Source: Pseudaminobacter soli (ex Zhang et al. 2022) (GTDB taxonomy: Bacteria > Pseudomonadota > Alphaproteobacteria > Rhizobiales > Rhizobiaceae). From it: a DNA stretch of 64,000 bases. The notes below the pieces were generated by a model, which saw only the letters and a list, made by a program, of their open reading frames with translations, did not search any database and was not told where the DNA came from. The translations under genes and the position numbers were made by a program. Shown piece by piece: positions 45,599-54,305 of this stretch (the stretch's first letter is position 1; every line of letters starts with the position of its first letter). The stretch lies in NCBI RefSeq assembly GCF_014595955.1, contig NZ_JABVCF010000004.1:62001-126000 (forward strand). Reading direction: 5' to 3'.

Positions 45599-46519
45599 TC
45601 AGCGATCCCAAATCGTGTCGTCGGCGACGAGCGCGCGGAACTGGACCCACGACCGAAAATTCCGGGTCATAAGGTGCTTGCCGGATTGCTCGGACGGCGT
45701 GGCCTGATGCTCGGTCGGCGAGGCATGAACCGGCGCGGAAATAGCCAGCCGGTTGAACAGCTTGCCGTCCTCCTTGAAATCGGTGGGCTTGCCTTCGTGC
45801 GTGCGATAGCTCACGCGAGCGCAGCGCGCCGCCGAGACAATGCACTTGACGGCATCGAGTGTCGTGTCGAAGTAGGCCGAGCGCGAGTTGTGGCCGATTC
45901 CGACTGCACTCAACCCTTCCGCAGCCCAGTCAGTCTCACAGGTGCGCAGTCGCATATTATCCTCGTCGAGGATGTAGGGTGTGTGCCAATCGTAAAGGTT
46001 CAAAACCTTCGGGGTCGAGTGCAGACGCGCCTCGATAACAGCCTGCGCCAGATCGCGGATTTCCGGCTGGGCGTCCTTGTGGTTCCGCAGACCCTCCCAG
46101 TTCGCCCAGTCGGTCGCAGTCAGGACCGTGCGCGTCGACAGGAACGGCTCGATCACCCGGTTGACGATCTGCTTGGCGAAGCCGAGCGAGTGGAGCTTGA
46201 GAGCATGGCGGATTGCATCCGACCGCGCCTCATTCCAGATGCGCCGTCCTTCCGCCTCAAGCTGGTCGTCGGCGTGGGTGAAGGCCTGCATACCGGACTG
46301 GTCAAGGCCCCATTCCAGCGGCTCCACCATCTCGCGCAAGCAGTTTGCAACCAACTTCTCGGTCGGGATCGCCCGGCTTGACGCACCGTTGCGCGAGAAC
46401 GCCCGATGCGTGTTGAACTCGGGCAGCACGTAGCGGTGGTAGTGAAGCTCCAGCGACGTGATGCGGGTGTCGTCGATCGCCGAGACGGAGTCGGCGAGAA
46501 TCTTCGCGGAAATCTCCAT
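45599..46519 (-). CDS. thyX: Flavin-dependent thymidylate synthase
   Basis: ThyX makes dTMP from dUMP with methylenetetrahydrofolate, FAD and NADPH. In this 306-residue protein the signature RHRxxSxNxxSxR appears as THRAFSRNGASSRAI, with the preceding YVLPEFN region and the FAD-binding HALKLHSLGFAKQIVNRVIE (Arg/Asn-rich) typical of the family. It uses the dUMP delivered by the phage dUTPase. Its ATG overlaps the dNMP kinase stop. The C-terminal 50 residues are longer than in bacterial ThyX. Confidence 0.93.
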   Translation of the reverse strand: MEISAKILADSVSAIDDTRITSLELHYHRYVLPEFNTHRAFSRNGASSRAIPTEKLVANCLREMVEPLEWGLDQSGMQAFTHADDQLEAEGRRIWNEARSDAIRHALKLHSLGFAKQIVNRVIEPFLSTRTVLTATDWANWEGLRNHKDAQPEIRDLAQAVIEARLHSTPKVLNLYDWHTPYILDEDNMRLRTCETDWAAEGLSAVGIGHNSRSAYFDTTLDAVKCIVSAARCARVSYRTHEGKPTDFKEDGKLFNRLAISAPVHASPTEHQATPSEQSGKHLMTRNFRSWVQFRALVADDTIWDR

Positions 46520-47082
46520 CAGATGAGACCCCGCATTCTGGTCGCGGCTTGCAGCAGACGGAAGGCAGCTTCGTCCAACTGATCCATCGAACCGTGGTTG
46601 TAGATCGTGAAGTCGACCTCGATCTGATCCATCAGGACTTCGGACGGATGCGGATCGGTGCTGGTCGTGCCCGGCCGGACGACGCGAACCTTGACGCCGC
46701 CGTGATCGTCAACGAACGTTGCCTCGTGCGGGAAGCGCATGTCCGTGATGATGACGCCTTCGGTGCTTTGGACCTTGGCCTTGACGATATCGGTCCAGAG
46801 GTCCTTGCCGATAGTGTCGCGCCACTCCGTGCCGAGCGTCTGCATTGCGTGCCGCGTGGACTTATCCTGCAACACAACCAGCGGCTCTTCCTTCTCAGCC
46901 TCGGAGCCGTTGACGCGGCGCTCGGCCTCCTCTGCACTCATCCCCGAAGACATGAGCAGGAACTTGATCATCCCCTTGAGCGTGCCGGCGAAGGCAATCC
47001 GCTCGTATCCGGTCTCTTCGGCAATCATGGAGGCGACGGTGTCCTTACCGCTCCTCTTCTTGCCGGTCATCGCAATCAGCAT
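46519..47082 (-). CDS. Deoxynucleoside monophosphate kinase (phage type)
   Basis: 187 residues. The P-loop is MTGKKRSGKDTVASMI, then RIAFAGTLKGMIKF, TLGTEWRDTIGKDLWTDIV and IITDMRFPHEATFV (nucleobase and substrate region). This pattern is that of phage dNMP kinases (T4 gene 1-like), which phosphorylate dTMP, dGMP or 5-substituted dCMP. It acts after ThyX to supply dNTPs. The 12-base gap upstream is covered by an operator-like element that touches its AGGAGA site. Confidence 0.88.
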   Translation of the reverse strand: MLIAMTGKKRSGKDTVASMIAEETGYERIAFAGTLKGMIKFLLMSSGMSAEEAERRVNGSEAEKEEPLVVLQDKSTRHAMQTLGTEWRDTIGKDLWTDIVKAKVQSTEGVIITDMRFPHEATFVDDHGGVKVRVVRPGTTSTDPHPSEVLMDQIEVDFTIYNHGSMDQLDEAAFRLLQAATRMRGLI

Positions 47083-47092
47083 GGTCTCTCCT

Positions 47093-47111
47093 TGTTAAGA
47101 ATTACTGGACA
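47093..47111. promoter_or_regulatory. Repeated 19-base operator-like element, copy 3
   Basis: TGTTAAGAATTACTGGACA, spanning the last codons of the 47095-47460 gene and abutting the AGGAGA ribosome-binding site of the kinase gene. Confidence 0.65.
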
Positions 47112-47460
47112 CGGCGGGCGAAACTTCGCCGGGGTCGTCGAAAGCGCTCGTGTAGGCTGGCTGCAACTCCATCGGGTGATACGCCTTGCTCAAGTCGATC
47201 GCGGGCAATGCGTCGCCGGGGAAGTCGAGTGGCCGGAACAGCGGGCGAGTCCAATCCCGCTCTTCCTCCACGGTAGTGATCCCGCGCTCGATCAGCACGC
47301 CTTGAATGTAGCCGAGCCAGCGGTTGGCCTTCTCGATCGGCATGCCGGCGCGGCAGCCCTCGATAAGCTCCTCCCGAAGCTTGTGCAGTTTCGAGTCCGA
47401 GGGGTTCCAGTTCTCGTAACGCAGTGCGACTAGAATGATGGCTTGATGGTAAGGCGTCAT
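47095..47460 (-). CDS. Phage protein of unknown function
   Basis: 121 residues, starting MTPYHQAIILVALRYENWNP. The N-terminal half is helical (LHKLREELIEGCRAGMPIEK, WLGYIQGVLIERG); the C-terminal part is Pro/Ser-rich. Its last five codons are formed by an operator-like element. No function is recognised. Confidence 0.65.
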   Translation of the reverse strand: MTPYHQAIILVALRYENWNPSDSKLHKLREELIEGCRAGMPIEKANRWLGYIQGVLIERGITTVEEERDWTRPLFRPLDFPGDALPAIDLSKAYHPMELQPAYTSAFDDPGEVSPAVSSNS

Positions 47461-47467
47461 CGGGTCC

Positions 47468-48877
47468 TCAGATTACGAGCGTCAGCCGTTCCGCTGCGCG
47501 GGTCACGGCGGTGTAGAGCCAGCGACTGGCGTCGGCCCGGAACACATTGGACTGGTCGTGCACCACGACCTCATCCCACTGCGAGCCCTGCGCCTTGTGG
47601 CAGGTGATCGCGTAGGCGTAGTCGACCTCGTGCACGTTCGGCGTCTGCCGGGCGCGGAACACGTCACGCTTCGGCGCGCTCGGGTTGTTCTTGCCTCGGT
47701 AGTGTTCCTCCGGCACGGCCTGAAGGCACTTCAGTTCGTAGTCGCGACCGTCCTCGGCCGTGATCGCCATATTGAAAGTGATCGAGCCTTCATTCAGATA
47801 GCCGACATCGTCCTTGACGAAGGCCATCGTCCCGTTGACCAGCGCCGGGTGCTGCTGACTGTTCTTGGTGACGATCATCATCTCGCCGGCACAGGGACCG
47901 AGGCCGTGCATGCCGGACAGCTTCCGCAGTTTGCGGGTGATCTGCCACCGCTTCTCATGCGTGCCGACGATGATCTGCGCATCGAGATCGAGGTCGAACG
48001 TCTTGTCGTCCTGATGTGGCTCGATAACGCGCAACAGACCGTCACCATGCGAGCCATAAGGCACGTCGTCACCCTCGCGGATGCGCATGGATGCCCAGAT
48101 AATCGGGTTGTCCGCTGCCTGCCGGTGGATTTCGGTCAGGGCTGCGTCAGCGACGCGGTTGCAGAAGCCGGGTCCGGATGGATCGACCGGAGGCAACTGG
48201 CCGGGATCGCCGATCGCGAGAATTGGGACACCGAAGCCTCGCAGGTCGTCGGCCATGTTGGCGTCGACCATCGAACATTCGTCGACGACGATCAGATGCG
48301 CGCCACGAACGGACGGCGAATCCGGGTTCAACTGGAAGCGCGGACTGTTCTCGTCATAGGCGCGCTCAAGGTCACGTTCCCACTGCTTCACACGGCGTGC
48401 AGCTTCGCGGATGAGTGCAGAGTTGCCGGAGGACTGGATGTCCTTGAACTCGGCCTGCGCGCGGAAAAGTTCCTGCTCAATCTGGTAGGCCTTCATCGCC
48501 TTGGGCTGATAAATGGCCTTGTGGATCGTGGTCGCCGTGGCAGTCATCTTCTCGGCGTGCAGCTTCTTCGTCATGACCTTCGCGGCCTTGCCGGTCGGGC
48601 TGCAAAAGACGATCTGGTTCGGGGCGAGGCCGGTCGCCTCAACCAGAAACGGAAGCACGGTCGACTTGCCAGTGCCGGCAAAGCCGTTCAGGAGAAAGAA
48701 CGGAGCCTTGTCGAGGCCGCGATCGACCACGGTCTCGGCATACTGCTCGCCGGTCTGGGCGTCGTACATGTGCCGGAGCGATTCCTGCGCGGCCGGCAGT
48801 TCTTTGTACCAGTCCCGCCAAGTCAGGATCGCCTTGTCCTGTTGCGGGCTAAGTGTGATGCTCACTTTTGGCCTCAC
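47468..48877 (-). CDS. RecD/Dda-like superfamily 1 DNA helicase
   Basis: 469 residues. Motif I is LLNGFAGTGKSTVLPFLVEA, motif Ia IVFCSPTGKAAKVM, motif II LIVVDECSMVDANMADDL, motif III AIGDPGQLPPVDP, and motif VI WLYTAVTRAAERLTLVI with the AITCHKAQGSQWDEVVVHD segment before it. This is the pattern of phage Dda and RecD2-type 5'-3' helicases. It probably unwinds DNA at the replication fork or in recombination-dependent initiation. Confidence 0.93.
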   Translation of the reverse strand: MRPKVSITLSPQQDKAILTWRDWYKELPAAQESLRHMYDAQTGEQYAETVVDRGLDKAPFFLLNGFAGTGKSTVLPFLVEATGLAPNQIVFCSPTGKAAKVMTKKLHAEKMTATATTIHKAIYQPKAMKAYQIEQELFRAQAEFKDIQSSGNSALIREAARRVKQWERDLERAYDENSPRFQLNPDSPSVRGAHLIVVDECSMVDANMADDLRGFGVPILAIGDPGQLPPVDPSGPGFCNRVADAALTEIHRQAADNPIIWASMRIREGDDVPYGSHGDGLLRVIEPHQDDKTFDLDLDAQIIVGTHEKRWQITRKLRKLSGMHGLGPCAGEMMIVTKNSQQHPALVNGTMAFVKDDVGYLNEGSITFNMAITAEDGRDYELKCLQAVPEEHYRGKNNPSAPKRDVFRARQTPNVHEVDYAYAITCHKAQGSQWDEVVVHDQSNVFRADASRWLYTAVTRAAERLTLVI

Positions 48878-49106
48878 TGAACGACATTTCGTCGATGATG
48901 GTGATTGGAGCTTCGGTCTCGATCCACGCCTTCGCGCCGCATTTCAGGCCGGTCGGATCGTAGACGGCGATGGACGGGCCGTGGATATCGACTCCACGGC
49001 CGTACCTCGTCTTCCCGCCGATCTTGATCGTGTAGACCGGGCGGTTGCCACCATCGCGCTTGTTGAACGCGATGAACTGGCGGTTGACGTGGATGATCGC
49101 CTTCAT
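48849..49106 (-). CDS. Small phage protein of unknown function
   Basis: 85 residues, beta-rich (MKAIIHVNRQFIAFNKRDGG, YTIKIGGKTRYGRGVDI). It overlaps the helicase start by 29 bases and the upstream gene by 4 (ATGA). Possibly a small DNA- or RNA-binding protein; not recognised. Confidence 0.65.
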   Translation of the reverse strand: MKAIIHVNRQFIAFNKRDGGNRPVYTIKIGGKTRYGRGVDIHGPSIAVYDPTGLKCGAKAWIETEAPITIIDEMSFSEAKSEHHT

Positions 49107-49375
49107 GCCAGCCAGATGATCCCGGTCTTTCCGGACCTGAGCTTCTTGCGCTCGCCGGAGTCCACCACGATGCCGGCGTTGCGAAGCTCGGTGATGCGCG
49201 GCCGGACCGACAGCGGCGAAAGCTTCAGCGCCTCCGCGACCTCGTCACAGGTCATCGGCTCCTCCCGCAGGAGTTCGAGGACGCGCTGGCGCATTGATTT
49301 CGCGTTCGCGGTGGAAGGCATCGCCGCAAACGACGTGTCGGTGTTCTGGTGTCCGATTCCGTTGACGTACGACAT
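49103..49375 (-). CDS. Winged helix-turn-helix protein
   Basis: 90 residues. Residues 25-85 (SMRQRVLELLREEPMTCDEV, then AEALKLSPLSVRPRITELRN and AGIVVDSGERKK) form a typical winged HTH with recognition helix and wing. It is 2 bases from the ligase stop. A regulator, or an accessory to replication. Confidence 0.72.
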   Translation of the reverse strand: MSYVNGIGHQNTDTSFAAMPSTANAKSMRQRVLELLREEPMTCDEVAEALKLSPLSVRPRITELRNAGIVVDSGERKKLRSGKTGIIWLA

Positions 49376-49377
49376 GG

Positions 49378-50526
49378 TCAGTCCTTCCTCCCGCCCGGAT
49401 GAAAATCGATGGCGACCGGCGCACGCAACTTGCCGTCAGGCGTGCGCTGCTTCATGTACCGGACGGTCACCGGGTGGCCGACGTAGTGCTCGGCATTCAC
49501 GAGCAGCGCGGCGCAGAACTCGAAGCTTCCACGGATGCCGGCTTCATTGGTGCGGCCGTCCTCAAGCTCGACGACCACACGCTTGGCTTTGCCGGCCCAG
49601 TTGCCGTTGCCTTCCTCGATCGCGAGAAGCTTGAACTCCTTGGCCTCGAAGTCCTTGCGCTTGAGCAGGTGCTTGGAGCGGGTGTGCTCGTAGGGTGCGC
49701 GCATGGTGCGCACCATCTGACCCTCGTAGCCTTCCTCCAGCCACTGTTCGAGCAACTGGTCGAGGCCGGCCTGATCCTCAACCTCGAAGGTCGGAACGAG
49801 CACGATGTTCGGGCAGTCGAACTCGTGGCGGAACATCCTATCCAGTTCGTCCACGCGATCCGTCGTCGGACCAAAGGCGGCCTCGGCAATGTCGTAGACG
49901 TGGTACTGGATGAGGTCGCGCTGCTGCTTGGCGAACTCGGCGCGCTGCTGCTCCTCCGTGACGCCGGCCTTCAGCGCCTTCTTGTCCACCTTGAAACCCT
50001 TCCGGATGACGGAGGTCAGGGTGTTGAAGTCGTCCTTGTAGGCGTGGTTGTAGAGTTCCCCGTCGAGTACGAGTTCAGGGTATTCATCGAACGCCGGCCG
50101 CAACTGCTCAAGGATGTGGTCGACCGTCGTGATCGGCTGACCCTGACGGGTGGTCGCACCATCGACGGTGATGATGGCGCGGATGCCGTCGAGCTTCGGC
50201 TGCGCGAACACCGGGAACGCCAGAGGCCCCTTGAGCTTGTCGTAGTCGCGGGCGAGCATCGGCTGGATGAACACGTCATCCCAGTTGGCGTCATGGTTGC
50301 GCCGATACTTGCGATCGAGCTTCTTCTTTTCCTCGGCCTGCGCCTCGAAAATAGCCTGCTCTGCGGCCGTTGGCTGAGACTTCGGCGTGCAGGAGGTCCA
50401 GCCGGACTCGACGGGTGTACCGTCAACAAGTCCGGAAATTCCGCGCCAGCGAGGGCCGTCAACCTGATACTGCCAGAAGCGCAGGTTGCCCTTGGAGTCG
50501 CGGGTGTAAATCTTGTCAGAGATCAT
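49378..50526 (-). CDS. ATP-dependent DNA ligase
   Basis: 382 residues. Motif I is FAQPKLDGIRAIITV (adenylated Lys), motif III LVLDGELYNHAYKDDF, motif IIIa IQYHVYDI, motif IV EEGYEGQMVR and motif V LLKRKDFEAKEFKLLAIEEG; a C-terminal OB fold ends in PVAIDFHPGG. The first 90 residues add a domain with WQYQVDGPRWRGISG resembling the WGR-like module of some phage ligases. It seals nicks in phage replication. Confidence 0.93.
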   Translation of the reverse strand: MISDKIYTRDSKGNLRFWQYQVDGPRWRGISGLVDGTPVESGWTSCTPKSQPTAAEQAIFEAQAEEKKKLDRKYRRNHDANWDDVFIQPMLARDYDKLKGPLAFPVFAQPKLDGIRAIITVDGATTRQGQPITTVDHILEQLRPAFDEYPELVLDGELYNHAYKDDFNTLTSVIRKGFKVDKKALKAGVTEEQQRAEFAKQQRDLIQYHVYDIAEAAFGPTTDRVDELDRMFRHEFDCPNIVLVPTFEVEDQAGLDQLLEQWLEEGYEGQMVRTMRAPYEHTRSKHLLKRKDFEAKEFKLLAIEEGNGNWAGKAKRVVVELEDGRTNEAGIRGSFEFCAALLVNAEHYVGHPVTVRYMKQRTPDGKLRAPVAIDFHPGGRKD

Positions 50527-50584
50527 CGGGAGCCCCGTGTGTTGGAGAAAAGGTCCCCGGCGTCGGGAGCCGGGGAGACGGGGA

Positions 50585-50827
50585 TCAGGCGTTGATTTTC
50601 GGCAGCGTGGCGCGGAGAGCGCTTGCGTCCTTGGCCTTCTCGGCGGCGGTCGAAGCGGTGAGCAGGGCGCGGTCGGCGACTTTCTGCGCAGCGACTTCCT
50701 TGGCCTTCTCCTGCGCCTCCAGCTTTTCGATGTAGGCGTCGACGGAGGCGAGTTTGTTCACAGCCTTGTCGAAGGTCTTTCCGTCGATGAGGCCGAGACG
50801 GATCAGCAGTCTAACGATGAGGTCCAT
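50585..50827 (-). CDS. Small coiled-coil phage protein of unknown function
   Basis: 80 residues. An N-terminal amphipathic segment (MDLIVRLLIRLGLIDGKTFD) and then a charged, Ala/Lys-rich coiled coil to about residue 70. No function is recognised. It lies between the ligase gene and the 302-residue protein gene. Confidence 0.65.
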   Translation of the reverse strand: MDLIVRLLIRLGLIDGKTFDKAVNKLASVDAYIEKLEAQEKAKEVAAQKVADRALLTASTAAEKAKDASALRATLPKINA

Positions 50828-50910
50828 CGTGAATTACCTTTCAATGTCAGGGATTGATGGGCATGCGGACCGACCGGGGCTCTGAGCCCCGGCCACGCGG
50901 TTGACGCGCT

Positions 50911-51819
50911 TTAGAAGGAGCGACGACGGGTCGTGCGCTCGGCCGGCACCGGCTTGGTGGTGGTCTCGGCCGGAGGAGCCTCCGTGGCGGCGGCAGCCTG
51001 TTCGGCAGCAGCGGCCTTGCGGGCGCGAGCTTCCTCCAACTGCCGCATCAGAGCGGCTTCCTCGTCGTCGACCTCCGGCTCGGCGGCGGGAGCGGCCTGC
51101 TGCTCGATAGCCTTGGTCTCGCGCGGTGCAGACTTCGGCTTCTCCTCCTCGATGAGGTTCGAGTTGGAGTCGGACTCCGAGACGGTGCGGCCGTCGCCGT
51201 ACTGGGCGATCAGGTCCTCCTCGGACATCCAGTCGACGATCTTGAAGATCGGGTAGTGCTTCTTCCCGTGCTTCTTCTCCTTGGGCATGTACGAGCCCTT
51301 GGTGAACTCCACGACCGGAAGCTCGCCCGGATGGTTCTTGTACTGCCGGCCGTAGTCCTTCAGCAGATCACCCAGCGGGCGCAGGGCCGACTTGGTGGTC
51401 GTCTTGTAGACGATCTGGACGCCGGCATGATCAGCGCCGAGCGGGCGAAGGTCGATCGCGAACTGCTCCGACCAGCCGTCCTGCGTGCCGTCAGCATGCT
51501 TCTCGTAAGGACCGTGGTCCGTGAGTTCATGCTTGCCGGGCGGCGGACCCTGAAGGATCGGGACCATGATCTCGTCGACCACCTCCTCATCCTTCCAGCA
51601 AATCCAGCCGCGACGGGCGTTCGCCACGTCGGCAACGAGGCGTTCTTCGGCCTCGATCTCCTGCGCGCTCTGCCCGTAGGAGAACTCGCCGGAGTTGCCG
51701 TTGAACTTGGCGTAGACGGCCGAAGAGCCACCAAGATCGTTACCGGCTGCCGCAAACGGATCGTAGGCGCTCTCCTGAGCGATCTCCGTCCGGGTACGGG
51801 TTGCAACTGCTGTACTCAT
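50911..51819 (-). CDS. Abundant-type phage replication-associated protein, unknown (possible ssDNA-binding)
   Basis: 302 residues. Residues 1-200 form a compact domain with IQGPPPGKHELTD-like turns and ARRGWICWKDEEVVDEIMVP; residues 215-302 are a low-complexity Ala/Glu tail ending in Arg-rich RTTRRRSF. Its place between a Cas4-like nuclease gene and the ligase gene, and its two-part build, suggest a single-strand-binding or annealing protein, but no OB-fold motif is provable by eye. A perfect copy of the 19-base element lies 49-67 bases upstream of its ATG. Confidence 0.6.
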   Translation of the reverse strand: MSTAVATRTRTEIAQESAYDPFAAAGNDLGGSSAVYAKFNGNSGEFSYGQSAQEIEAEERLVADVANARRGWICWKDEEVVDEIMVPILQGPPPGKHELTDHGPYEKHADGTQDGWSEQFAIDLRPLGADHAGVQIVYKTTTKSALRPLGDLLKDYGRQYKNHPGELPVVEFTKGSYMPKEKKHGKKHYPIFKIVDWMSEEDLIAQYGDGRTVSESDSNSNLIEEEKPKSAPRETKAIEQQAAPAAEPEVDDEEAALMRQLEEARARKAAAAEQAAAATEAPPAETTTKPVPAERTTRRRSF

Positions 51820-51867
51820 TGTGTCTCCTTTCGTTCAGCAGGGTGTGCTTGACTTCCGACGCCCGGA

Positions 51868-51886
51868 TGTCAAGAATTTCTGGACA
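51868..51886. promoter_or_regulatory. Repeated 19-base operator-like element, copy 4 (exact consensus)
   Basis: TGTCAAGAATTTCTGGACA, the exact consensus (plus-strand form), in the 73-base gap upstream of the 50911-51819 gene. Confidence 0.7.
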
Positions 51887-51892
51887 CGCAGA

Positions 51893-53032
51893 TCACGCGT
51901 CTTCGTCGTCGAGGTCCTTGAAGGTGACCTTCAGGATTTCATACGGGTTACCGAGCTTCATATGCTCGGAGACATCGATGCCGGCCGCTTCGAGCGAGGA
52001 CTTGTCGAGAGTCTGCCGGCCCTGTGCCATAGTGTAGGAAACCGACCAACTGTTTCCTTGCGCCTTGTTCGAGCCATGGCGACGCAGGACCTCCTTGATC
52101 TCCTCATTGAGGCGATCCAGTTCCTCCTTCGCCTTCTTCGCTGCCTTGGTCGCAGCGCGGCGGCGGAACAGGAGTTCGTCCTTGAGCAGATCGCCCACGA
52201 GCGCCGGGTCCGTCTGGCGTTTCTTGTCCGTCGTCTTGCCCGGCATCGCCTTCACCGTCGTGTCGAGGCACGACTGTTGGTAAGGGCAATACTGACAAGT
52301 GCCGTCGATCACACCTTCGCGATGAAGCTTGGACGGATCAGTCGTCTTGAAGACCAATTCCGCGCGATCCTGCGCAATCTTGAACTTCTTCTCGTCGAAC
52401 TTGACGACGAATACTTCGATGTCATCCAAGAACGACGCGTTGATGTACAGGATCACAGCGTAGTTGGGCTTGAACGCCGTCGTCTGACGCATCAACCCCA
52501 TCTGAATCTGGGTCTGGCCGTGGTGGATCGCCTTTTCCTCGGACAGGTCCACACGCGGGTCGATCGACTTGACCTCCAGCATGAAGCAGTCGGTGCCGAG
52601 ATCGACGACGCCGTACTTGGCCAGAGCATTGCGGGCCACACCACGGATCAGACCGTCCGGTGTAACCGACAGCACGCCCTCCGGCCGGCCGTTATCGTCG
52701 AAGTCGTCCGGATCGCCGTCGAAGAGGGTGATCTGGTTCTCACCGCCCATCAGGAACTCGAACAGCTTGAGTTCCTTCGCGCCCCACTCCATGGCGGGGA
52801 CAACGATGTGGTTCTCGATGATGTCGCCGCGCCGCAGCGCGCCCCACGACTCCTCGTATTCCGGATCGGGCTCGAAGCCGTTGCGCTTGTACCAAGCCTT
52901 GCGCAGGCAGCCGAACGCCTCCGAGCCGCCGAGCGTCTTGTTGCGGTCGTGACCCCACTTCTTGTTGGTGCCGTCGACCCACGACTGGAAGATCGCCTTG
53001 AAATCCAACGGCTCTTTGGTCGTAGTCAGCAT
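51893..53032 (-). CDS. Cas4/RecB-like PD-(D/E)xK exonuclease
   Basis: 379 residues. The nuclease core is LSVTPDGLIRG (Asp), FMLEVKSIDPRVD (ExK) and a Gln-containing HHGQTQIQMGL helix. The Cys cluster GTCQYCPYQQSCL suggests an iron-sulfur or zinc site as in Cas4/AddB nucleases, although the N-terminal Cys partner is only in GCLRKAWYK. The C-terminal 90 residues are helical. It probably resects DNA ends for phage recombination. I start at ATG 53032 instead of TTG 53044. Confidence 0.82.
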   Translation of the reverse strand: MLTTTKEPLDFKAIFQSWVDGTNKKWGHDRNKTLGGSEAFGCLRKAWYKRNGFEPDPEYEESWGALRRGDIIENHIVVPAMEWGAKELKLFEFLMGGENQITLFDGDPDDFDDNGRPEGVLSVTPDGLIRGVARNALAKYGVVDLGTDCFMLEVKSIDPRVDLSEEKAIHHGQTQIQMGLMRQTTAFKPNYAVILYINASFLDDIEVFVVKFDEKKFKIAQDRAELVFKTTDPSKLHREGVIDGTCQYCPYQQSCLDTTVKAMPGKTTDKKRQTDPALVGDLLKDELLFRRRAATKAAKKAKEELDRLNEEIKEVLRRHGSNKAQGNSWSVSYTMAQGRQTLDKSSLEAAGIDVSEHMKLGNPYEILKVTFKDLDDEDA

Positions 53033-53033
53033 G

Positions 53034-53258
53034 TCAGGACTCAATGGTGATGGTGCCGTAGAAGTCTTTCCAGCACTCAGGGATGAGGGTGTCGCTGTAG
53101 ACGCCAGCGCGGCCGTGAACGGTCGTGGTGAGGGTGACGCCGGTCCGAGGGCCGGTGAACATCACGACGTGCGGAGGATCATCCGGGAGGCCTCCCGGAA
53201 CACAGAGGCGCTTCAGGATCGGGTAGGGACGGGTGTTTGGTGTGGCTGTAGTCTTCAC
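53034..53258 (-). CDS. Small phage protein of unknown function
   Basis: 74 residues, Pro- and Thr-rich (KTTATPNTRPYPILKR, PHVVMFTGPRTGVTLTTT), likely beta. It is directly upstream of the Cas4-like nuclease gene. No family is recognised. Confidence 0.62.
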   Translation of the reverse strand: MKTTATPNTRPYPILKRLCVPGGLPDDPPHVVMFTGPRTGVTLTTTVHGRAGVYSDTLIPECWKDFYGTITIES

Positions 53259-53467
53259 TGCGCGTCACCCTTCATGTCCTCGTAGCAGGCGCGGTAGCCG
53301 GCTTCGTAGGCATTGGTCAGCATCTCGGAGGTGATCTGCTCAGCCTTGGCGGCGATCTCCGATTCAGCATTCTTGCGGATGTTGGTGATGACGCTGGAGT
53401 TGGAAATGGCGGAGCGCTCCACCATAAAATCCAAATATTCCTTGTCGTTCGGTTCCATTGTCTGCAT
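53255..53467 (-). CDS. Small phage protein of unknown function
   Basis: 70 residues, helical (NIRKNAESEIAAKAEQITSE, LTNAYEAGYRACYED). The start follows an AAGAG site next to an operator-like element at 53481-53499, making it the first gene of a sub-unit that includes the nuclease. Confidence 0.62.
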   Translation of the reverse strand: MQTMEPNDKEYLDFMVERSAISNSSVITNIRKNAESEIAAKAEQITSEMLTNAYEAGYRACYEDMKGDAQ

Positions 53468-53480
53468 ATCGCTTGGCTCT

Positions 53481-53499
53481 TGTCCAGTAATTCTTGACG
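53481..53499. promoter_or_regulatory. Repeated 19-base operator-like element, copy 5
   Basis: TGTCCAGTAATTCTTGACG on the plus strand (opposite orientation to copies 1-4), in the 122-base gap between the exonuclease gene and the 70-residue protein gene. Confidence 0.65.
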
Positions 53500-53589
53500 C
53501 TTATCGAGGCAGACGGCCGGGTCGAAGAGGCAAACTCCCCGGCCGTCTGCCAAGCGCTGGTAACGAACAGCGCTAGGGGTATTGGTGGA

Positions 53590-54228
53590 TCAGGCCGCGT
53601 CGGCGGGAGCGGGGCTTGGGAGGGCGATCGCACCCTGCTCCACCAATTTCATGAGCACACGCGCGGTGGCTCGGCAGTCGATGATGGCGTTGTGAGCGCC
53701 TTCCAGTTCCTCGTCGAAGAAGAACTTCATGCACTCGGCCAGCTTCGGCCACTTGTAGTCCTCGTTGTGCAGCGGGCGCTTGCCCTTCTTCTTCACGATC
53801 GGCGTCGCCGCCTTCATCGTGCAGACGATCGACTTGTCTCCGAACGGGTCGTCGCCGACCGCGCCTTCGAGCGCAAGCTGCACCATCGCCACGGCCCGGC
53901 GCATGACAATCGTGTCGAACGCCGTGTTGTGACACACGATCATGTCTGCCGCGTTCACCATGCCAAGGAACACGTTGATGACGTGGTCGAGATCGAGCCC
54001 GACTTCCTCGGCAATCTGCTGCGTGACCCCGTGGATCAGTGCGACCTCCTGCGGGATGTCCCACGAGGACGGAAACACGATCAGGTCCGCCGAGCCGAGT
54101 TCGCGGCCGGTATTCAGGTCGATCAGCAATGCACCAAGCTGCACGAGCTTGGGCTGCTGCGGGGCGATCGGGTCGGCCTTGAAGTCGGCCTTTCCGGTCG
54201 TCTCCGTATCGAAAATCAGAGCTTTCAT
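53590..54228 (-). CDS. DnaQ-like 3'-5' exonuclease
   Basis: 212 residues of the DEDD superfamily: Exo I LIFDTETTGKADF, Exo II region MIVCHNTAFDTIVM (Asp) and Exo III EGAHNAIIDCRATARVL (His and Asp, DEDDh type). It could proofread or trim ends; the phage family A polymerase has its own exonuclease domain, so this is a separate activity. A copy of the operator-like element lies 34-51 bases upstream. Confidence 0.9.
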   Translation of the reverse strand: MKALIFDTETTGKADFKADPIAPQQPKLVQLGALLIDLNTGRELGSADLIVFPSSWDIPQEVALIHGVTQQIAEEVGLDLDHVINVFLGMVNAADMIVCHNTAFDTIVMRRAVAMVQLALEGAVGDDPFGDKSIVCTMKAATPIVKKKGKRPLHNEDYKWPKLAECMKFFFDEELEGAHNAIIDCRATARVLMKLVEQGAIALPSPAPADAA

Positions 54229-54261
54229 CGGGAGGTCGTTAACCTTAATTTCTGGGTGGAT

Positions 54262-54279
54262 TGTTAGATTATCTGGACA
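54262..54279. promoter_or_regulatory. Repeated operator-like element, copy 6 (18 bases)
   Basis: TGTTAGATTATCTGGACA, one base shorter than the consensus, in the 77-base gap upstream of the exonuclease gene. A GTTAGGAAC box follows at 54296-54304. Confidence 0.45.
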
Positions 54280-54305
54280 CGAACGTCAAGAAAAAGTTAG
54301 GAACA

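Noticed and set aside
47558-48880. A 440-codon plus-strand frame opposite the RecD/Dda-like helicase gene
   Set aside because: Same reason: helicase motifs I to VI are all on the minus strand.
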